5,308 nt of DNA from Thiomonas sp. GTDB taxonomy: Bacteria > Pseudomonadota > Gammaproteobacteria > Burkholderiales > Burkholderiaceae_C. How positions within the stretch are numbered: the stretch's first letter is position 1; the number at the start of each line of letters is the position of its first letter. The stretch spans positions 1,537 to 6,844 of the forward strand of contig JAQTVS010000145.1 in the NCBI GenBank assembly GCA_028706735.1, written 5' to 3'. A program made the translations under genes and the position numbers. The notes below the pieces were generated by a model. The model saw only the letters and a list, made by a program, of their open reading frames with translations, did no database searches and was not told where the DNA came from. Shown piece by piece: positions 5,225-5,308 of this stretch.

Positions 5225-5308
5225 CTAGACCTGACCCCAAGGACGGGCAGCGAGCGCCTGCAGCAGCTTGTCATGCACCCCGCCAAAGCCGCCGTTGCTC
5301 ATCACCAG
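5225..5308 (-). CDS. mpl: Probable murein peptide ligase Mpl, C-terminal end (rest outside window)
   Basis: Only the last 27 codons and a TAG stop (plus-strand CTA at 5225-5227) are inside. They read LVMSNGGFGGVHDKLLQALA followed by ARPWGQV. The SNGGFGG-hxKLL-ALA ending is the characteristic C-terminus of Mpl, UDP-N-acetylmuramate:L-alanyl-gamma-D-glutamyl-meso-diaminopimelate ligase, which recycles cell-wall peptide in the cytoplasm. The catalytic ATP-binding parts lie beyond the right edge, so the call rests on this short tail. It lies upstream of aroC on the same strand and may share a transcript. Confidence 0.75.
   Translation of the reverse strand: MVMSNGGFGGVHDKLLQALAARPWGQV

Noticed and set aside
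1..5308. CRISPR array, retron, or toxin-antitoxin pair
   Set aside because: There are no regularly spaced direct repeats, no reverse transcriptase motifs, and no paired small genes apart from the lone lipoprotein frame.

Overview
The window looks like GC-rich chromosomal DNA of a betaproteobacterium, probably Burkholderiales and close to Comamonadaceae or Thiomonas. This rests on gene content, base composition and protein style (nasA, a ybiB/trpD2-type gene and cobA in one operon; an AroC with an 'SSARLTAP' segment). The genus is inference.

Left part (1-2557, + strand): the end of an assimilatory nitrate/nitrite operon. It holds the 3' end of a molybdopterin nitrate reductase with a C-terminal BFD-type [2Fe-2S] domain (nasA), then a complete YbiB/TrpD2-type protein. 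That gene overlaps a uroporphyrinogen-III C-methyltransferase (cobA/nasF type) by 17 bp. The methyltransferase makes precorrin-2, the siroheme precursor that assimilatory nitrite reductase needs, so the operon couples nitrate reduction to cofactor supply.

Middle part (2558-4082): a small accessory-looking interval. It contains a 178-bp fold-back, MITE-like element with 25-bp terminal inverted repeats (24/25 matching) and CTAG on both sides. Next is a degenerate tRNA-like gene of the Arg(CCU) family whose anticodon reads CTT, then, 28 nt later, a LuxR-type regulator of 275 aa. A self-complementary 14-mer and T-run (probable terminator) overlap the regulator's stop codon. After it comes a 26-codon reading frame encoding a lipoprotein signal peptide with lipobox and almost no mature part; its Shine-Dalgarno lies in a small hairpin.

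Right part (4083-5308, - strand): conserved housekeeping genes. These are a complete aroC (chorismate synthase, last common step of the shikimate pathway) and, upstream of it on the same strand, the last 27 codons of a probable mpl (murein peptide ligase). They converge on the middle part.

I see no CRISPR array, transposase, integrase or defence gene. The least ordinary items are the fold-back element, the altered tRNA, the tRNA/regulator spacing and the tiny lipoprotein.
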